Positions 42,579 to 51,494 of a stretch of 64,000 nt of DNA are shown here, in pieces. The stretch's first letter is position 1. Every line of letters begins with the position of its first letter. The stretch comes from Paractinoplanes atraurantiacus (GTDB lineage: Bacteria; Actinomycetota; Actinomycetes; Mycobacteriales; Micromonosporaceae), in assembly GCF_900215205.1 (NCBI RefSeq), contig NZ_OBDY01000026.1:62001-126000 (forward strand), written 5' to 3'. The notes beneath the pieces were generated by a model that was not told the origin of the DNA, searched no databases, and saw only the letters and a list, made by a program, of their open reading frames with translations. Both the position numbers and the translations under genes were made by a program.

Positions 42579-43994
42579 GTGGAGAGCGGACAACTGATCA
42601 CCGGCCGGTACCGGCTTCGCGAGCAGCTCGGGCGCGGCGGCATGGCCGTCGTGTGGCGGGCCGACGACGAGGTGCTGGGCCGCGAGGTGGCGGTGAAGGT
42701 GCTGGCGCCCGCGCTGGCCGGCGATCCCGACCTGCGGCAGCGGATCCGGGACGAGGCGCGGGCCGCGGCCCGGCTGCGTCATGTGAACGTGGTGGCCGTC
42801 TACGACTACGGCGAGTTCGCCGACGCCGGCCACACCCTGTCGTACGTGGTGATGGAGCTTGTGGACGGCCGGACCCTGGCCGACATGCTCACCGGCGGCG
42901 GGCTCCCCTGGAAGGTCGCCGTGCTGGTCGGCGCCCAGGTGGCGGCCGCTCTGGCGGCGGCGCACGCCGACGGCATCGTGCACCGCGACGTGAAGCCGGC
43001 GAACATCATGGTCACCAGCAGTGGCGTGAAGCTGGTCGACTTCGGCATCTCGGCCGCGGTGGGCGTGCTCGACGGGCAGGACGGGCAGGTGCTGGGCACC
43101 CCCGCCTATCTGGCGCCGGAGCGCATCGCGGGTGGCCCGGTCCGGCCCGCGACCGATGTCTACGCTCTCGGTCTGGTGCTTCACCTGGCCCTGGCCGGGC
43201 GGATGCCCTGGGACGCCTCGACCGTCACTCAGATGGTGCGGGCGCATGTGTACGCGACACCGGCCCCGCTGCCGCGGATCGCCGGCCTGCCGCCCGCGGT
43301 GTCCCGGCTGGTGGCGCGCTGTTTGACGAAGAACCCGGCCGACCGGCCCAGCTCGATCGAGGTCTCGGAGGTGCTGGGCGAGCTCGCCGGCCTGCCGCCG
43401 GCGGCCCTGCTGCGCAGCGCGGCCGGCCCCACGTTGTCGCTGCCGTCGGCGGCAGCCCGGAAGCCTCCGTCGGCGCCCGCCCGGAAGCTGCTGTCAGCGC
43501 CCGCTTGGTTGCTATCGCCGGCGCCCGCCCAGAAGACGGCGGCTCAAAAGACAGCGGCCCAAAACGCAGCCGCCCAAAACACAGCGGCCCAAAACACAGC
43601 CGCACATAAGACAGCCGCCCGCCGGCCCGCCCGGAAGCTGCTCGTCGCGGCCGGTGTGGCCGCCGGGATGCTGACCGCGGGCGGCGCCTGGTGGGTGGAC
43701 AGCCGTCCGGCCCCGCCGGCCCAGGCCGCCGCGGCCCCGGCCGGGTCACCCGCGACCAGCGCGACCAAGCAGCCTGCCACCAGCGCGGCCAAGCGGCCTG
43801 CCACCACCGCCGCCAAGGCGCCCGCGACCACTCAGGCGGCCGCACCGTCGGCGGCCCGGGCCAACGTCCGTACGATCGCTCTCACCAAGCGTCCCGCCCC
43901 GCCGAAAGCCGAACCGAAGGGCAAGGCGAAGGCGCCGAAGGCGAAACCGAAAGCGCCGAAGAAGCCGGCCAAACCCAAGCCGGGCAAGAAATAG
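42579..43994 (+). CDS. Membrane Ser/Thr protein kinase (Pkn type) with repeat linker
   Basis: A 471-aa kinase. The cytosolic kinase domain (about 1-270) has LGRGGMAVVWRA (P-loop), VAVKVL (Lys), IVHRDVKPANIM (catalytic Asp) and VDFGIS (DFG variant). A juxtamembrane linker is made of AQ(K/N)TA pentapeptides encoded by 15-bp repeats. One membrane helix (VAAGVAAGMLTAGGAWWV) precedes a Thr/Lys/Pro/Ala-rich outer tail without a PASTA domain. GTG 42579 (VESGQLITGRYRL) is the usual start of this family; an upstream ATG 42495 would overlap the minus-strand promoter. Confidence 0.88.
   Translation: MESGQLITGRYRLREQLGRGGMAVVWRADDEVLGREVAVKVLAPALAGDPDLRQRIRDEARAAARLRHVNVVAVYDYGEFADAGHTLSYVVMELVDGRTLADMLTGGGLPWKVAVLVGAQVAAALAAAHADGIVHRDVKPANIMVTSSGVKLVDFGISAAVGVLDGQDGQVLGTPAYLAPERIAGGPVRPATDVYALGLVLHLALAGRMPWDASTVTQMVRAHVYATPAPLPRIAGLPPAVSRLVARCLTKNPADRPSSIEVSEVLGELAGLPPAALLRSAAGPTLSLPSAAARKPPSAPARKLLSAPAWLLSPAPAQKTAAQKTAAQNAAAQNTAAQNTAAHKTAARRPARKLLVAAGVAAGMLTAGGAWWVDSRPAPPAQAAAAPAGSPATSATKQPATSAAKRPATTAAKAPATTQAAAPSAARANVRTIALTKRPAPPKAEPKGKAKAPKAKPKAPKKPAKPKPGKK
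43530..43619 (+). repeat. Six 15-bp tandem repeats in the kinase gene
   Basis: Units such as CAAAACACAGCGGCC run in phase from 43530 to 43619 and encode QKTAA/QNTAA pentapeptides. They are A-rich compared with the surrounding gene. Confidence 0.9.
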
Positions 43995-44031
43995 CCGTTT
44001 GAGGTCTGCCCCGCAAGGTACTTGCACGAGC

Positions 44032-45051
44032 ATGGAATATCGCACGCTCGGGCGCAGCGGATGCGCCGTGTCCTCGCTCTGCCTGGGGACCATGACGTTC
44101 GGCAACGAATCCGACGAGAAGGTGTCGCACGCGCAGCTCGACCGGTTCGCCGAGGTGGGCGGCACGTTCGTGGACACCGCCGACGTCTATTCGGCCGGTG
44201 AGTCGGAACGGATCATCGGGCGTTGGCTGGCTTCGCGGCCGGCCGACGTCACCGAGGCCGTCGTGCTCGCCACCAAGGGCCGCTTCCCGATGGCGGACGA
44301 CCCCAACGGCGCCGGCCTGTCCGCGCGCCATCTGACCCGCGCGCTCGACGCCTCGCTGACCCGGCTCGGTGTCGAGGCCGTCGACCTCTACCAGGCCCAT
44401 TCGTGGGATCCGCTCACCCCGCTCGACGAGACGCTCCGGACCCTGGACGGTTTCGTGCGGGCCGGGAAGATCCGCTACTACGGCTTCTCCAACTTCACCG
44501 GCTGGCAGCTCACCAAGGCCGTGGCGCTGGCCCGCGAGCTCGGGCTGATCGGCCCCGTGAGCTTGCAGCCCCAGTACAACCTGCTGGTTCGCGAGATCGA
44601 GTACGAGGTCGTCCCGGCTTCCCTGGACGCCGGCCTCGGGCTGCTGCCGTGGAGCCCGCTCGGCGGCGGCTGGCTGACCGGTAAGTACCAGCGTGACCAG
44701 CGGCCCACCGGCGCCACCCGGCTCGGTGACAACCCGGAGCGGGGCATGGAGGCGTACGACCGCCGCAATGTCGCCCGCACCTGGGACGTGGTCGAGGCCG
44801 TGCAGCGTGTGGCCGAGTCTCGCGGCGTGTCGATGGCCGAGGTGGCGCTGGCCTGGGTGACCGACCGGCCGGCCGTGACGTCGACCATCCTGGGCGCGCG
44901 CACCCTCGAGCAGCTCGAGGACAACCTGCGCGCGGCCGGCCTGCACCTGACCGAACAGGAGACGCGGGCGCTGGACGAGGCGAGCGATCCGCGGCCGAAC
45001 GACTACCCATACGGCCCGCTCGGCATCAACCAGCGGAGCAGGACTTTCTAG
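44032..45051 (+). CDS. Aldo/keto reductase
   Basis: A 339-aa NADPH-dependent (alpha/beta)8 reductase. The catalytic tetrad is visible: Asp and Tyr in FVDTADVYSAGESE, Lys in VVLATKGRF, His in LYQAHSWDP. The cofactor end ILGARTLEQLEDNL is typical of the AKR11/YajO-like group. ATG 44032 (MEYRTLGRSG) is the family-normal start. It is probably monocistronic and cytosolic; substrates are carbonyl compounds, unspecified. Confidence 0.9.
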   Translation: MEYRTLGRSGCAVSSLCLGTMTFGNESDEKVSHAQLDRFAEVGGTFVDTADVYSAGESERIIGRWLASRPADVTEAVVLATKGRFPMADDPNGAGLSARHLTRALDASLTRLGVEAVDLYQAHSWDPLTPLDETLRTLDGFVRAGKIRYYGFSNFTGWQLTKAVALARELGLIGPVSLQPQYNLLVREIEYEVVPASLDAGLGLLPWSPLGGGWLTGKYQRDQRPTGATRLGDNPERGMEAYDRRNVARTWDVVEAVQRVAESRGVSMAEVALAWVTDRPAVTSTILGARTLEQLEDNLRAAGLHLTEQETRALDEASDPRPNDYPYGPLGINQRSRTF

Positions 45052-45089
45052 CTAATTATTGAGAAGCTTCGATCGCCGGGTTACCGTTC

Positions 45090-45101
45090 GGGAGCGCTCC
45101 C
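45090..45101. promoter_or_regulatory. CebR-type operator
   Basis: GGGAGCGCTCCC is a perfect palindrome matching the CebR box (TGGGAGCGCTCCCA) that controls cellulose and cellobiose genes in actinomycetes. It lies 22 bp before the GH6 start codon, so cellobiose-type induction is inferred. Confidence 0.8.
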
Positions 45102-45123
45102 AAACTCCCCGGAAGGAAGCCTC

Positions 45124-46476
45124 GTGCGTATCCCCCGATCGACCCTCGCCGCCACGGCGGTCGCGTGCGCCACCGCCGCGGCCGCCGTCGCTTTCGGCCC
45201 CGGCACCGCCGCCGCGGGCACGCTGTCCGGCACCCTCTACCGCGATCCGGCCACCGCCGTCGCCCGCTGGGTCGCCGCCAACCCCAACGATTCGCGTACG
45301 GCGCTGATCAGCTCCCGCATCGCCAGCCAGCCCGCTTCGCGCTGGCTGTCCAACTTCAACGTGGGCACCGTCCAGTCCGAGGTCTCGGGCTATGTCGGCG
45401 CGGCGGCGGCCGCCGGTCAGGTCCCGGCTCTGACCTTGTACGGGATTCCGAACCGCGACTGCGGCGGCGCCAGCGCCGGCGGCGCCCCCGACCTGAACCA
45501 GTACCAGGCCTGGGTCAACAACATCGCGGCCGGCCTGGCCGGCCGGACCACGTTGATCCTGCTCGAGCCCGACTCGATCGCGCTGCAGACCTGCCTCAGC
45601 GCCAACGAGATCAACGCCCGTAACCAGGCGCTGGCCACGGCGACCCGCACCCTCAAGGCGGCCGGCGCCAAGGTCTACCTGGACGGCGGCCACTCGGCCT
45701 GGAACCCGGCCGGAGAGGCGGCCAACCGCCTGGCCAACGCGGGTGTGTCGAGCGCCGACGGTTTCTACACCAACGTCTCGAACTTCCAGTCCACCGCGAA
45801 CGAGACCGCGTTCGGCCGATCGGTCATCAGCGCCCTGTCCAGCCGCGGCATCTCCGGAAAACGCCAGGTCATCGACACCAGCCGCAACGGCGGCGCCGCC
45901 GGTGACTGGTGCGGCGACGACAACACCGACCGCCGGATCGGCCGCTACCCCACCCTCGACACCGGCGACGCGAACATCGACGCCTTCCTGTGGGTGAAGC
46001 CCCCGGGCGAGGCCGACGGCTGCCGCTACGCCGCGGGATCGTTCCAGCCCGATCTGGCCGCCAGCCTGGCCACCGGCGCGCCGCTCCCGCCGACCACCAC
46101 CCCACCGACCACCCCGCCCACGACTCCCCCGACCACGCCACCCACCACGCCACCGACCACCCCGCCGAACACGCCTCAGCCGGGCGGCGCCTGCGGCGCG
46201 GCCTACGTGACGACGAGCACCTGGCAGGGCGGATTCCAGGGCAAGGTCACCGTGCAGGCCGGCAGCACCGCGATCACCAGCTGGTCGGTCTCGTGGACCT
46301 TGGCCTCCGGCCAGTCGATCACCCAGGTCTGGAGCGGAAACCTTTCGGTGTCCGGTTCGACAGCCACCGTCCGCAACGCCGCGTACAACGGCTCCCTGGC
46401 CCCGGGCGCCACCACCGAGTTCGGCTTCATAGCCTCCGGCTCCGCCACCACACCGTCGCTCACCTGCACGGCCTAG
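45124..46476 (+). CDS. Secreted GH6 cellulase with CBM2
   Basis: A 450-aa secreted enzyme starting at GTG 45124 with GGAAGGAAG upstream. After a signal peptide (1-31, ending in TAAA), the GH6 domain has ALTLYGIPNRDCGG, LILLEPDSIAL (catalytic Asp region), YLDGGHSAW and FLWVKPPGEADG (second Asp). A (TTPPT)n linker leads to a family 2 cellulose-binding module (about 360-450) with paired Cys at its ends. It is an endo- or exo-glucanase of inverting mechanism. Control by CebR is likely. Confidence 0.94.
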   Translation: MRIPRSTLAATAVACATAAAAVAFGPGTAAAGTLSGTLYRDPATAVARWVAANPNDSRTALISSRIASQPASRWLSNFNVGTVQSEVSGYVGAAAAAGQVPALTLYGIPNRDCGGASAGGAPDLNQYQAWVNNIAAGLAGRTTLILLEPDSIALQTCLSANEINARNQALATATRTLKAAGAKVYLDGGHSAWNPAGEAANRLANAGVSSADGFYTNVSNFQSTANETAFGRSVISALSSRGISGKRQVIDTSRNGGAAGDWCGDDNTDRRIGRYPTLDTGDANIDAFLWVKPPGEADGCRYAAGSFQPDLAASLATGAPLPPTTTPPTTPPTTPPTTPPTTPPTTPPNTPQPGGACGAAYVTTSTWQGGFQGKVTVQAGSTAITSWSVSWTLASGQSITQVWSGNLSVSGSTATVRNAAYNGSLAPGATTEFGFIASGSATTPSLTCTA

Positions 46477-46483
46477 AGACACC

Positions 46484-46514
46484 GCACACCCCGGCTGACA
46501 AGGCCGGGGTGTGC
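46484..46514. terminator. Hairpin terminator between convergent genes
   Basis: A perfect 12-bp stem (GCACACCCCGGC at 46484-46495, complement 46503-46514) with a 7-nt loop follows the GH6 stop and precedes the convergent sortase stop. It probably serves both strands. Confidence 0.8.
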
Positions 46515-46536
46515 GCTCCTCACGAAGGCCAGAAGC

Positions 46537-47214
46537 TCAGGAGCGGGCGGTCGCCGTGACCACCACGTTGTCGCGGTAGTGGCGGGTCTTCGGGTCGAAC
46601 GGGCCGCCGCAGGTGATCAGGGTGAGCCGCGGCGCGCCGTCGCGGGCGAAATACTTCGTCAGCGGGATGGCGGTCTTGCGGTAGCGCTCGCGGGCCACGA
46701 CCTCGAACGTACGATCCTTGCCATCGGCGCCGGTCAGCGTGACCAGATCGCCCGCGTCGAGGTCGCCGAGCCGGAAGAAGGCCCCCTTTCCTTCGGCCGC
46801 GCTGTCCACGTGCCCGGCGACCACGATGGAGCCCGCCTTCGCGGAGAAGCCGGGCCCGTAGCGGTACCAGCCCACCCGGTCCACGCTGGGCGGGACGGCG
46901 AAGTCACCGGTCGCCACGTCGATCCCGACGGCGTCCACGGCCGCGTCCAGATCAAGAGCATCGATCCGCAGCCGGTTCGGCGCATCGGCGGCGGCAGCGG
47001 CGGGCAGAGCACCGTCCGCGATGGGCACCCGGGGCGCCGCCGGCGTGGTGATGGCGGGGGTGGAAGCCGGTGCAGCCGCCACGGTCGGGGAGCCGAAGTC
47101 GGCCGCCGGCTGCGAGCGGCACGCGGCCACGCCCGCGGTGACCGCCAGCGTCACGCCGGCCGCGGTCAACAGGAGGGCACGCCGGGGCATGCCCTCCTGG
47201 TGCGAGACGCTCAT
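46537..47214 (-). CDS. Class F sortase
   Basis: A 225-aa membrane-anchored transpeptidase. An N-terminal hydrophobic segment (residues 11-30) is followed by an Ala/Pro/Thr-rich linker and the sortase barrel. The catalytic residues are His in VVAGHVDSA, Cys in LTLITCGGPFD and Arg in RHYRDNVVV. Class F enzymes are typical of actinobacteria. It is coupled (ATGA at 47211-47214) to a DUF4397 wall-protein gene, a recurrent pair, so that product may be its substrate or partner. Confidence 0.9.
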   Translation of the reverse strand: MSVSHQEGMPRRALLLTAAGVTLAVTAGVAACRSQPAADFGSPTVAAAPASTPAITTPAAPRVPIADGALPAAAAADAPNRLRIDALDLDAAVDAVGIDVATGDFAVPPSVDRVGWYRYGPGFSAKAGSIVVAGHVDSAAEGKGAFFRLGDLDAGDLVTLTGADGKDRTFEVVARERYRKTAIPLTKYFARDGAPRLTLITCGGPFDPKTRHYRDNVVVTATARS

Positions 47215-48026
47215 CGGCGGGCGGTGACCAGCCGGGTCAGGCCGGCGACGGCCAGCAGGATGCCCACGGCGCCGATCCCGTACCAGGGCAGCGACCCGTT
47301 CCCGTCGGCCTGTCCGCCGTCACCGCTGGGCACGCCGCCCGGCGCCGAGTGCAGGCCGGTGATCGACTGCGACACGATGTCGAGCGTCTTGTCCTCGGCC
47401 GACCCCACGGCGTACACAATCGTCGCCGTTCCTTCCTTCAGGTCCAGATCGGCCGGTCCGAGTACGCGGGTCTGCGTGCCCGCCAGCACCACATCCGCCG
47501 AAACCGTGCCGGCGTCGACGTCCGCCTTGCCCTCCTTGCCGTTCGTCACGTCCTCGAAGACCGGCTGCCCGCCGGCCCGGACGTCAACCGCCGGCGCCGC
47601 CGCGGTGTGCCGCACGATCAGGCGGGCCTTGCCCGCCGCCAGCTTGCTGGTGTCGTTGACGAACGGCGTCAGCGTCGGCTTGCCGTCCGCCGTCAGGTGC
47701 GCGACCAGGCTGATGTTCGCTCCGCCGGGCACCTCCGCGTCGTCCACCTTCAGCAGGGCACTGCCGATGGCCTCGCCCGGCTTGGTCAGCGCGATGTCGT
47801 ACTGGCCCTCGGGCAGGCTCAACGGCCCCGCGACCTTGCCCGGCTGGAAGTCCGGGATGGTCTTCTCCCCGTTGACGTAGACGTCCACCGCCTGTCCCGG
47901 GATGCCGTGCACCACCGACACCTGCGAGTTCGCCTTCGCATAGGCCGGCGACGCCCCCAGCACGCCGAGGCCGAGCAGGGTGACCGCGCCGATCGTGACC
48001 GCGCGGCGAAGAGGCAGCATGCGCAT
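47211..48026 (-). CDS. DUF4397 secreted protein with C-terminal membrane anchor
   Basis: A 271-aa exported protein. A signal (1-30, ending in AYA) leads to two DUF4397 beta domains (VSVVHGIPGQAVDVYVNG; ARLIVRHTAAAPAVDVRAGG). A Gly/Ser spacer and a C-terminal helix followed by TARR follow, but there is no clear LPxTG, so it may be membrane-held rather than sorted. ATG 48026 follows GGAGGAGATCCCG. It precedes and overlaps the sortase gene. Cell-surface function is unknown. Confidence 0.85.
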   Translation of the reverse strand: MRMLPLRRAVTIGAVTLLGLGVLGASPAYAKANSQVSVVHGIPGQAVDVYVNGEKTIPDFQPGKVAGPLSLPEGQYDIALTKPGEAIGSALLKVDDAEVPGGANISLVAHLTADGKPTLTPFVNDTSKLAAGKARLIVRHTAAAPAVDVRAGGQPVFEDVTNGKEGKADVDAGTVSADVVLAGTQTRVLGPADLDLKEGTATIVYAVGSAEDKTLDIVSQSITGLHSAPGGVPSGDGGQADGNGSLPWYGIGAVGILLAVAGLTRLVTARR

Positions 48027-48191
48027 CGGGATCTCCTCCAGGTGATCGTCATTGATGTCGTACGCCCTGTCCTTCGCCCCCGGCCCCACGGGTGGATGCA
48101 CTCCGTACGATGACCGCAAGATTTTTTCGGCCTTGATGCAACCTCGGGCGCCGGCCGTCTCCTCTAGGTCTCGACGAGAGGAGACCGGCCG

Positions 48192-48722
48192 GTGGATGCC
48201 GAGTCAGAAGAGCAATTCCGAGATTTCGTACGGGCCCGGTTCCAGCCCCTGCGGACGCTCGCCTACGTCACCTGTGGTGACTGGCAGGCGGCCGAGGACG
48301 CGGTGTCCGGCGCGCTGTCGCGGCTCTATCTGAAGTGGGACAAGGTCGCCTCCCCGGACGCGTACGCCCGCAAGGCCGTCATTCGCGCGGCCATCGGTGA
48401 GAAGCGACGGCCCTGGCGCCGCGAGCACACCGTGGGCGAGGCGTTTCCCGATGTGGCGACCCGTGACTCGTCCGGCGACGTCGACGAGCGGCTGCGCATG
48501 CGCGACGCGCTGCGCCAGGTGCCGCCCCGGCAGCGGGCCGCCCTGGTGCTGCGGTTCCTCGAGGGCCTGAGCCTGGAGGAGACGGCCGAGGTGCTCGGTT
48601 GCGCGCCGGGCACCGTCAAGAGCCAGACGAGCCGGGGGCTGGACACGCTGCGCGCCGTTCTGCAGGCCGAGATCACCGAGAAAGGAGCGGACGATGTCGT
48701 ATCGCATCGAGGACGTGCTTGA
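48192..48722 (+). CDS. SigE-family (ECF) RNA polymerase sigma factor
   Basis: A 176-aa sigma factor starting at GTG 48192. Region 2 (residues 8-70) includes LRTLAYVTCGDWQAAEDAV and a sigma-4 HTH (VPPRQRAALVLRFLEGLSLEETAEVLGCAPGTVKSQ). It fits the actinobacterial SigE family of small sigma factors. Its 3' end overlaps the next gene by 29 bp, whose membrane product may be its regulator. Confidence 0.9.
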   Translation: MDAESEEQFRDFVRARFQPLRTLAYVTCGDWQAAEDAVSGALSRLYLKWDKVASPDAYARKAVIRAAIGEKRRPWRREHTVGEAFPDVATRDSSGDVDERLRMRDALRQVPPRQRAALVLRFLEGLSLEETAEVLGCAPGTVKSQTSRGLDTLRAVLQAEITEKGADDVVSHRGRA

Positions 48723-49866
48723 GTCGGTCCAGGAGGGCGCGCCGCCGCCGCGGACCAGCGCCGCCGACATCATCGCGGGCGCGCGGCGGATCCGCTCCCG
48801 CCGCCGGTGGGCGGCCGTGGCCGGTGCCGGTGGTGCCGCCGCCGTGACGGTCGCGCTGGTCGCCGGCCTCACGGGCGCCGCGCCCCAGGCCGCGCCGCCC
48901 GACGCCCCGGCGGCCGCCACCACGCCGTCGCGCGCCGTGGCCGTCAAGACCTTCACCCAGCCCACCGGGCTGGCCTTCACCATCGGCGAGACGCGCGTAG
49001 GCAAGTGGACGATCGGGCCGGCCGGCGCCGCGACCTACGGCTACCAGCAGATCCCGGTCCACCGCGACGGCAAGACGATCGAGACGGACGGCGTCGCCTA
49101 CCCGTACCCGGACGCGATGCTCACCTTCTACCGGCCGGGCGTGTACGACATCAAGGATTTCGGCGTCGCCGCCTGGTCGAACGAGAAATACGGCCCGGCC
49201 CGGAACGTCACCATCGCCGGCCGCCCCGGAATCGAACGGATGTACACCTATTCGCTGCCGGACCTCGCCGACTTGCGCGCCAAGATGAAAGCGAACCCGG
49301 GCCTGCGCCTCAACGACCCGAGCATCAAGACACAGACATTCGTCCGTACGGCTTTCGCCTGGAAGTTCGACGGAAGCTCGTGGGCCACTTTCCTTCCGGG
49401 CGCGGGCCGGGAACCGCTGAGCCGCGCCGAATCCCTGGCGATCGTGGAAGCGGTTCGGCCCCATTCCGCCGTGCCGGCCACAATCCCGTACACCTTCGGC
49501 TGGCTTCCGGCCGGCTGGAAGGTGATCGGCGCCGAGCAGAGCCCGACCGACATGCCGTCCCAGGTGCTGCTCGACCAGCGGATCCCGCCCGGAGAGCAAC
49601 TGGCCGAGAAATGGGATGCCCTTTCCACCGGTGGCCGGCTGACGATCTGGCGCGGCAAGCCGAAGACCGCCAATGCCCCGCGCGGCGGCGAGAGCATGAA
49701 ATGCGTCGACATCAACGGCTATTGCACACTGGTCATCGACGGGACCCATTTCGCCGAGTTCGAGAGGCTCGGCAAACGTCTCTCCATGGACGACGTCCGC
49801 CGCATCCTGCGCGGTCTGACCTTCACCAGCGTCGCCGATCAGAGCCGCTGGAAGCCAGTCTCCTAA
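48694..49866 (+). CDS. Membrane protein paired with the sigma factor (putative anti-sigma)
   Basis: A 390-aa single-pass protein. The cytosolic N-terminus (1-36) is short and helical (DVLESVQEGA, then ADIIAGARRI), a membrane helix spans about 39-60, and a large outer domain follows with no recognised motif. Gene overlap with a SigE-type sigma gene suggests anti-sigma control, but the N-terminus lacks a zinc motif (HxxxCxxC). GAGAAAGGAG precedes the ATG. Confidence 0.7.
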   Translation: MSYRIEDVLESVQEGAPPPRTSAADIIAGARRIRSRRRWAAVAGAGGAAAVTVALVAGLTGAAPQAAPPDAPAAATTPSRAVAVKTFTQPTGLAFTIGETRVGKWTIGPAGAATYGYQQIPVHRDGKTIETDGVAYPYPDAMLTFYRPGVYDIKDFGVAAWSNEKYGPARNVTIAGRPGIERMYTYSLPDLADLRAKMKANPGLRLNDPSIKTQTFVRTAFAWKFDGSSWATFLPGAGREPLSRAESLAIVEAVRPHSAVPATIPYTFGWLPAGWKVIGAEQSPTDMPSQVLLDQRIPPGEQLAEKWDALSTGGRLTIWRGKPKTANAPRGGESMKCVDINGYCTLVIDGTHFAEFERLGKRLSMDDVRRILRGLTFTSVADQSRWKPVS

Positions 49867-50084
49867 AAAATCATGTGGCCTATTTCACGGCTGTCAATAA
49901 ACGGAGAGTAGTCGTACGAATACAACTTGTTTCTGAAACTCCGATGGAACCGTGGAAATGGGACATCGGCGGATGTGCCAACTACTCGCGGTGATTCAGC
50001 GGCCGTTCGCAGCGGGTGTAGCAAGGTGGTGCCGACCGCACCGGCCGGCTCCCGACGATCCGGTTCACGCCGAGCCCTGCCCGG
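49867..50084. other. AT-richer gap before the riboswitch
   Basis: No gene is seen. The first 120 bp are clearly AT-richer than the flanks and probably contain the promoter of the NlpC/P60 transcript. Confidence 0.45.
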
Positions 50085-50252
50085 GCCGATCGCCGAGACC
50101 ACGAGCACACCGAGACACCGCGAAGGCATTCGGGGCAGGGACGGGGGAACCACCATCGGCCCGCGGCACCTCGGCGGGCCTTGGGGTGAAGCCGCCCCGG
50201 CGGCCGGGCAATCCTTCCCGCCCGAACCCGACAGCTAACCTCGCAGGCGTGC
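50085..50252 (+). promoter_or_regulatory. c-di-AMP (ydaO-type) riboswitch
   Basis: The transcript carries the conserved blocks GGGGGAACCACC (50143-50154), TTGGGGTGAA (50181-50190) and the terminal CCCGAACCCGACAGCTAACC with TCGCAGGCGT (50221-50250), separated by GC stems. This arrangement upstream of NlpC/P60 and Rpf wall-hydrolase genes is the actinobacterial c-di-AMP riboswitch. Ligand binding normally turns expression off. The 5' boundary is approximate. Confidence 0.87.
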
Positions 50253-50270
50253 CGGAAGGATGTCCTTACC

Positions 50271-51086
50271 GTGCACGAAAACAGCTCGGGCCGGCGCCTC
50301 GTAACCGCCGGCGCCGGCACTATCGCCCTGTCCTTGAGCCTGTTCGCCGGGCAACTGGTCGCCACCTCGGGTGCCGCCGCGAGCACCTCGATCCCCGCGG
50401 CCTCGGTCGCGGCGGCGGCCAAGAAGCAGGTCTCGATCCGCACCACGTACACCCCCCGCACGCTGAAGATCGGCGGGTCGGTGAAGATCACGGTGACGTA
50501 CCGGAACCCCGCCAACGGCGCCGCGGTCACCTCCGGCACGGTGCGGCTCCAGGCCCTCCGCAACGGCAAGTGGTCCACCTGGGCCGCGCGGAACCTGAAC
50601 AAGAAGGGGACAGCCACCTTCACCGCCAAGCCGAGGGTGACGGGCTATTTCCGCACCGTCTACACCGGCAACGCCGTCTTCGCCGGTCGTGTCGGCGGGG
50701 CCACCAGGATCACCGTGGTCGCGCCGTCGTCCAGCCGGGCCGCGAAGGTCCTGGCCGAGGCGAGAAAGCACGTCGGCAAGCTTTACCTGTACGGCGCGGC
50801 CGGCCCCAACCGGTTCGACTGCTCCGGCTACACGATGTACGTCTACCGCAAGTCGATCGGCGTGAAGCTGCCCCACAAGGCCGATTCGCAGCAGCGCTAC
50901 GGCCGGGCGGTCAGCAAGGGCGCCAAGAAGCCCGGCGACCTGCTGATCACCCGCAGCGGAGGCTACGGCTACCACGCCGCCATCTACGCCGGAAACGGCT
51001 ACATGTACGACTCACCCCACAGCGGCGCCCGCATCAGCAAGCGCAAGATCTTCAGCCAGAACTACGTCGTACGCCGCCTCGCCTGA
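50271..51086 (+). CDS. Secreted NlpC/P60 endopeptidase
   Basis: A 271-aa exported wall hydrolase starting at GTG 50271. A signal (1-38) and a beta-sandwich region (VSIRTTYTPRTLKIGGSVKI) are followed by an NlpC/P60 domain (165-270) with C184 in NRFDCSGYT and H235 in GYGYHAAIYAG. It should cleave peptidoglycan stem peptides (gamma-Glu-mDAP type). Regulation by the c-di-AMP riboswitch ties wall cleavage to osmotic or wall stress. Confidence 0.92.
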   Translation: MHENSSGRRLVTAGAGTIALSLSLFAGQLVATSGAAASTSIPAASVAAAAKKQVSIRTTYTPRTLKIGGSVKITVTYRNPANGAAVTSGTVRLQALRNGKWSTWAARNLNKKGTATFTAKPRVTGYFRTVYTGNAVFAGRVGGATRITVVAPSSSRAAKVLAEARKHVGKLYLYGAAGPNRFDCSGYTMYVYRKSIGVKLPHKADSQQRYGRAVSKGAKKPGDLLITRSGGYGYHAAIYAGNGYMYDSPHSGARISKRKIFSQNYVVRRLA

Positions 51087-51098
51087 CAGCTGAAGGGG

Positions 51099-51494
51099 AT
51101 GGGCGCCGAGACGAACTCGGCGCCCTTCCCCGAAGGACCCTCCGTGGCAGTCACCCAGCTGACGGGCGGCGCGCTGATCGTCGAGCAGTACAGCCAACTC
51201 GGCACCGACGAGGAGATCCTCGAGACGCTGTCGCAGGGCACCGACGTCGCCACCGTGTACCACTCCGAGAACAACGACGAGCTGTTCATCTGGTCGAAGG
51301 ACGGTGAAATCCGCGCTTCCTTCGACTTCAGGCACGCGTCCTGGCGCGAAGGCAGCGATCCGGATTACGTTCTCGACGAGGAGGCTTCCGGCCGGGCCTT
51401 CGATCTCGCGGAGCACGTCACCGGCATCCGCCTGACCGAAGCGGTGCTCACCACATCCAACTTCTCGATCGTACGGGTTCCAGCGTTGGCGTGA
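51099..51494 (+). CDS. DUF6461-like protein, N-terminally short
   Basis: A 131-aa protein. The pattern ALIVEQYSQLGTDEEILETL, then VATVYHSENNDELFIWSKDG and FDLAEHVTGIRLTEAVL resembles the second half of DUF6461 proteins, which are often 180-200 aa. The N-terminal Cys-bearing part is missing. It starts 12 bp after the NlpC stop and its end overlaps the next GTG. Function is unknown. Confidence 0.6.
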   Translation: MGAETNSAPFPEGPSVAVTQLTGGALIVEQYSQLGTDEEILETLSQGTDVATVYHSENNDELFIWSKDGEIRASFDFRHASWREGSDPDYVLDEEASGRAFDLAEHVTGIRLTEAVLTTSNFSIVRVPALA

